6,471 nucleotides of DNA, from positions 1-6,471 of the forward strand of contig JAQTYS010000155.1 of the NCBI GenBank assembly GCA_028688175.1, in the 5' to 3' direction. The notes under the pieces were generated by a model. The model had not been told where the DNA came from. It was given only the letters and a program-made list of their open reading frames with translations, and made no database searches. The DNA is from Methanothrix sp. GTDB lineage: Archaea; Halobacteriota; Methanosarcinia; Methanotrichales; Methanotrichaceae. Below are positions 5,078 through 6,471 of the stretch, piece by piece; within the stretch, counting starts at the first letter, position 1, and each line of letters opens with the position of its first letter. Both the position numbers and the translations under genes were made by a program.

Positions 5078-6471
5078 TCATTTCGGATACCCCAGCTCCT
5101 TTGCTTTGGCAAATGCAGCATCGGCCTCGCCCTGGCGACCAAGAGCCTTTAGAATCCCGCTTTTCTCCCGCCAGATTTCGGCGTTCTCAGTCTGCCCGCC
5201 GAGCTGCAGTGTTTCGTTGTAAGCAGCGAGGGCCTCTTTGTACATTCCAAGCTCAGCCGCTATGCCTGCCTTCCAGCGCCAGGCTTCCGCAGATTGAGGA
5301 TCTACCTCGACAGCTTGATTGAGGCTGTCCAGGGACTCATTGGCCCTCCCCATCTCGAAAAGTAGCTTACTCTTCCAAACCAACGCTGTTGCAGATGCCT
5401 CCGGGCCAGGATCAGTCTTGATGAACTGATCGTAAACCTGAATGGACTCGTCATATCTGGAAAGCTCGAAGAGTATCTTGCTTTTGGCGTCATGGGCATA
5501 GAAATCCTGTGGGCTTTGCAGGAGGGACTTGTTTGCCAAATCCAAGGCATTTTCGTAGGCATCCTTTGCCTCGTCCTCACGGCCTAGGGCCTTCAAGGCG
5601 CTGCCTCTATCGATCCAGAACTTTTGGTCAAGAGGATAGAGATCGAAGGTAAAGGAGACGGCTCTGTCCAGCGGCGTGGCATTGTTGAAGGCCGAGATGG
5701 CCTCATCCGATGCCTCGACGGCTGCGCCGTAGGCTTCCAGCGCCTCATCGTGCTTTCCCAGGCGGTTGAGAGAATCTCCCCTCCCCTTCTGAGCACGAGC
5801 AATCCCTGCATCAGCATGCATTGGGTAAAGCTCTAAAGCCCGGTCGAAAGCTTTGACCGCTTCATCATATCTGCCAGATGACCGCAAAGCATCACCCTTG
5901 CCGGTCCAGGCGTAGGGTGCATTATATTCGTACAGTTCAATGGACTTATCAAAGGCTTGCAGGGATTCGTTATACTCCCCAAGCTTTGCCAAGGCATTGC
6001 CCCGACCACGCCAGGCATCGGCCAGGCGGCGATTGGCGCTCTCACCCGTGATGTTCAGGCCGATTATTTTTTGGTGGATCCCGTCGGCCTCTTCGTAACG
6101 GCCCATCTGCATGAGGACATAACCTTCCGCGGCCCATGGAAGAGACCTGATCTCGGGTTGGGAGCTGGCTGCTACAGTGGCTGCGGCTCCATCGAACGCT
6201 TTTAGTGATTCGTTGTATCTTCCTAAAGATGCAAGCAATTCGCCCTTGAAAGCCCAGGCATCGTAGTTTCCGGCAGGGTCTATCTGAACGGCCTTATCGA
6301 CCGCTGCCAGAGACTCATTGTACCTCATCAACTGCCAGAGCGAGATAGATTTAGAGGTCCAGATATACGACAAAAACTCGGTCTGATTGGCATGGATATC
6401 TTGCCTGTAGCTACCTATGTTCTTGATAGCTCTATCATAGGCATCCACTGATTCATTGTATTTCTCCATCT
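5078..6471 (-). CDS. TPR-repeat protein, 5' end outside the window
   Basis: At least 463 residues are visible. The frame is open to the window edge, and the first in-frame ATG (6469) falls in the middle of a repeat (MEKYNESVDAYDRAIK looks like the loop and helix B of a TPR). The true start is therefore upstream, beyond 6471. A half unit and 11 further TPR units fill the whole visible protein (visible residues 30-463). One is the 41-residue form (282-322) and one is stretched to 63 residues by an insertion, AFNNATPLDRAVSFTFDLYP, near 260-279. The final unit ends AKAKELGYPK, closely like the next gene. I count ten N-x-S/T sequons, five at unit position 18. By analogy with the other three it should have a signal peptide, but that is not seen here. 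It is the first visible gene of the minus-strand cluster. Confidence 0.9.
   Translation of the reverse strand, partial: MEKYNESVDAYDRAIKNIGSYRQDIHANQTEFLSYIWTSKSISLWQLMRYNESLAAVDKAVQIDPAGNYDAWAFKGELLASLGRYNESLKAFDGAAATVAASSQPEIRSLPWAAEGYVLMQMGRYEEADGIHQKIIGLNITGESANRRLADAWRGRGNALAKLGEYNESLQAFDKSIELYEYNAPYAWTGKGDALRSSGRYDEAVKAFDRALELYPMHADAGIARAQKGRGDSLNRLGKHDEALEAYGAAVEASDEAISAFNNATPLDRAVSFTFDLYPLDQKFWIDRGSALKALGREDEAKDAYENALDLANKSLLQSPQDFYAHDAKSKILFELSRYDESIQVYDQFIKTDPGPEASATALVWKSKLLFEMGRANESLDSLNQAVEVDPQSAEAWRWKAGIAAELGMYKEALAAYNETLQLGGQTENAEIWREKSGILKALGRQGEADAAFAKAKELGYPK

Noticed and set aside
4419..5222. Several plus-strand open frames of 126-136 codons
   Set aside because: All are antisense to the clear TPR genes and arise from the repeat codon pattern; none shows a domain or a plausible start.

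Overview
The window looks like the chromosome of a methanogenic archaeon, most likely of the Methanothrix (Methanosaeta)/Methanosarcinales type. This rests on an archaeal TrmY-type tRNA methyltransferase, on a family of exported TPR proteins with units of the form 'AWxGKGxALxxLGRYNESIxAYDKALxIDPxx', and on a short tail resembling archaeal IS605-type TnpB. The organism call is inference from protein style; no 16S or other marker is present. All supported genes lie on the minus strand, so the biological reading order is right to left.

Reading order: (1) 6471-5078, a TPR gene whose 5' end lies outside the window; (2) 5039-4428, a 203-aa exported TPR protein; (3) 4389-4312, a 25-codon ORF that is little more than a signal peptide and overlaps the next start as ATGA; (4) 4315-2999, a 438-aa exported TPR protein; (5) 2914-827, a 695-aa exported TPR protein with a non-TPR, Trp-rich C-terminal tail; (6) 724-122, trmY; (7) 119-42, a 3' remnant resembling the end of tnpB, with a strong hairpin, abutting trmY. 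No gap exceeds 120 nt.

The four TPR genes are paralogs. They share signal-peptide style, mixed 34- and 41-residue repeats, many N-x-S/T sequons (43 by my count) and, in three of four, a C-terminal 'LGY' cap. The sequons often sit at fixed places in the repeat, which with the signal peptides suggests glycosylated proteins outside the cytoplasmic membrane. Their partners are unknown. Gaps of 38 to about 100 nt on one strand are compatible with co-transcription, although internal promoters cannot be excluded.

The points most worth a second look are the duplicated spacer/RBS/signal-peptide module around 4316-4427, the sequon placement in the repeats, the 41-residue TPR variant, the unrecognised C-terminal tail of the 695-aa protein, and the tnpB-like tail with its minus-strand-specific hairpin.
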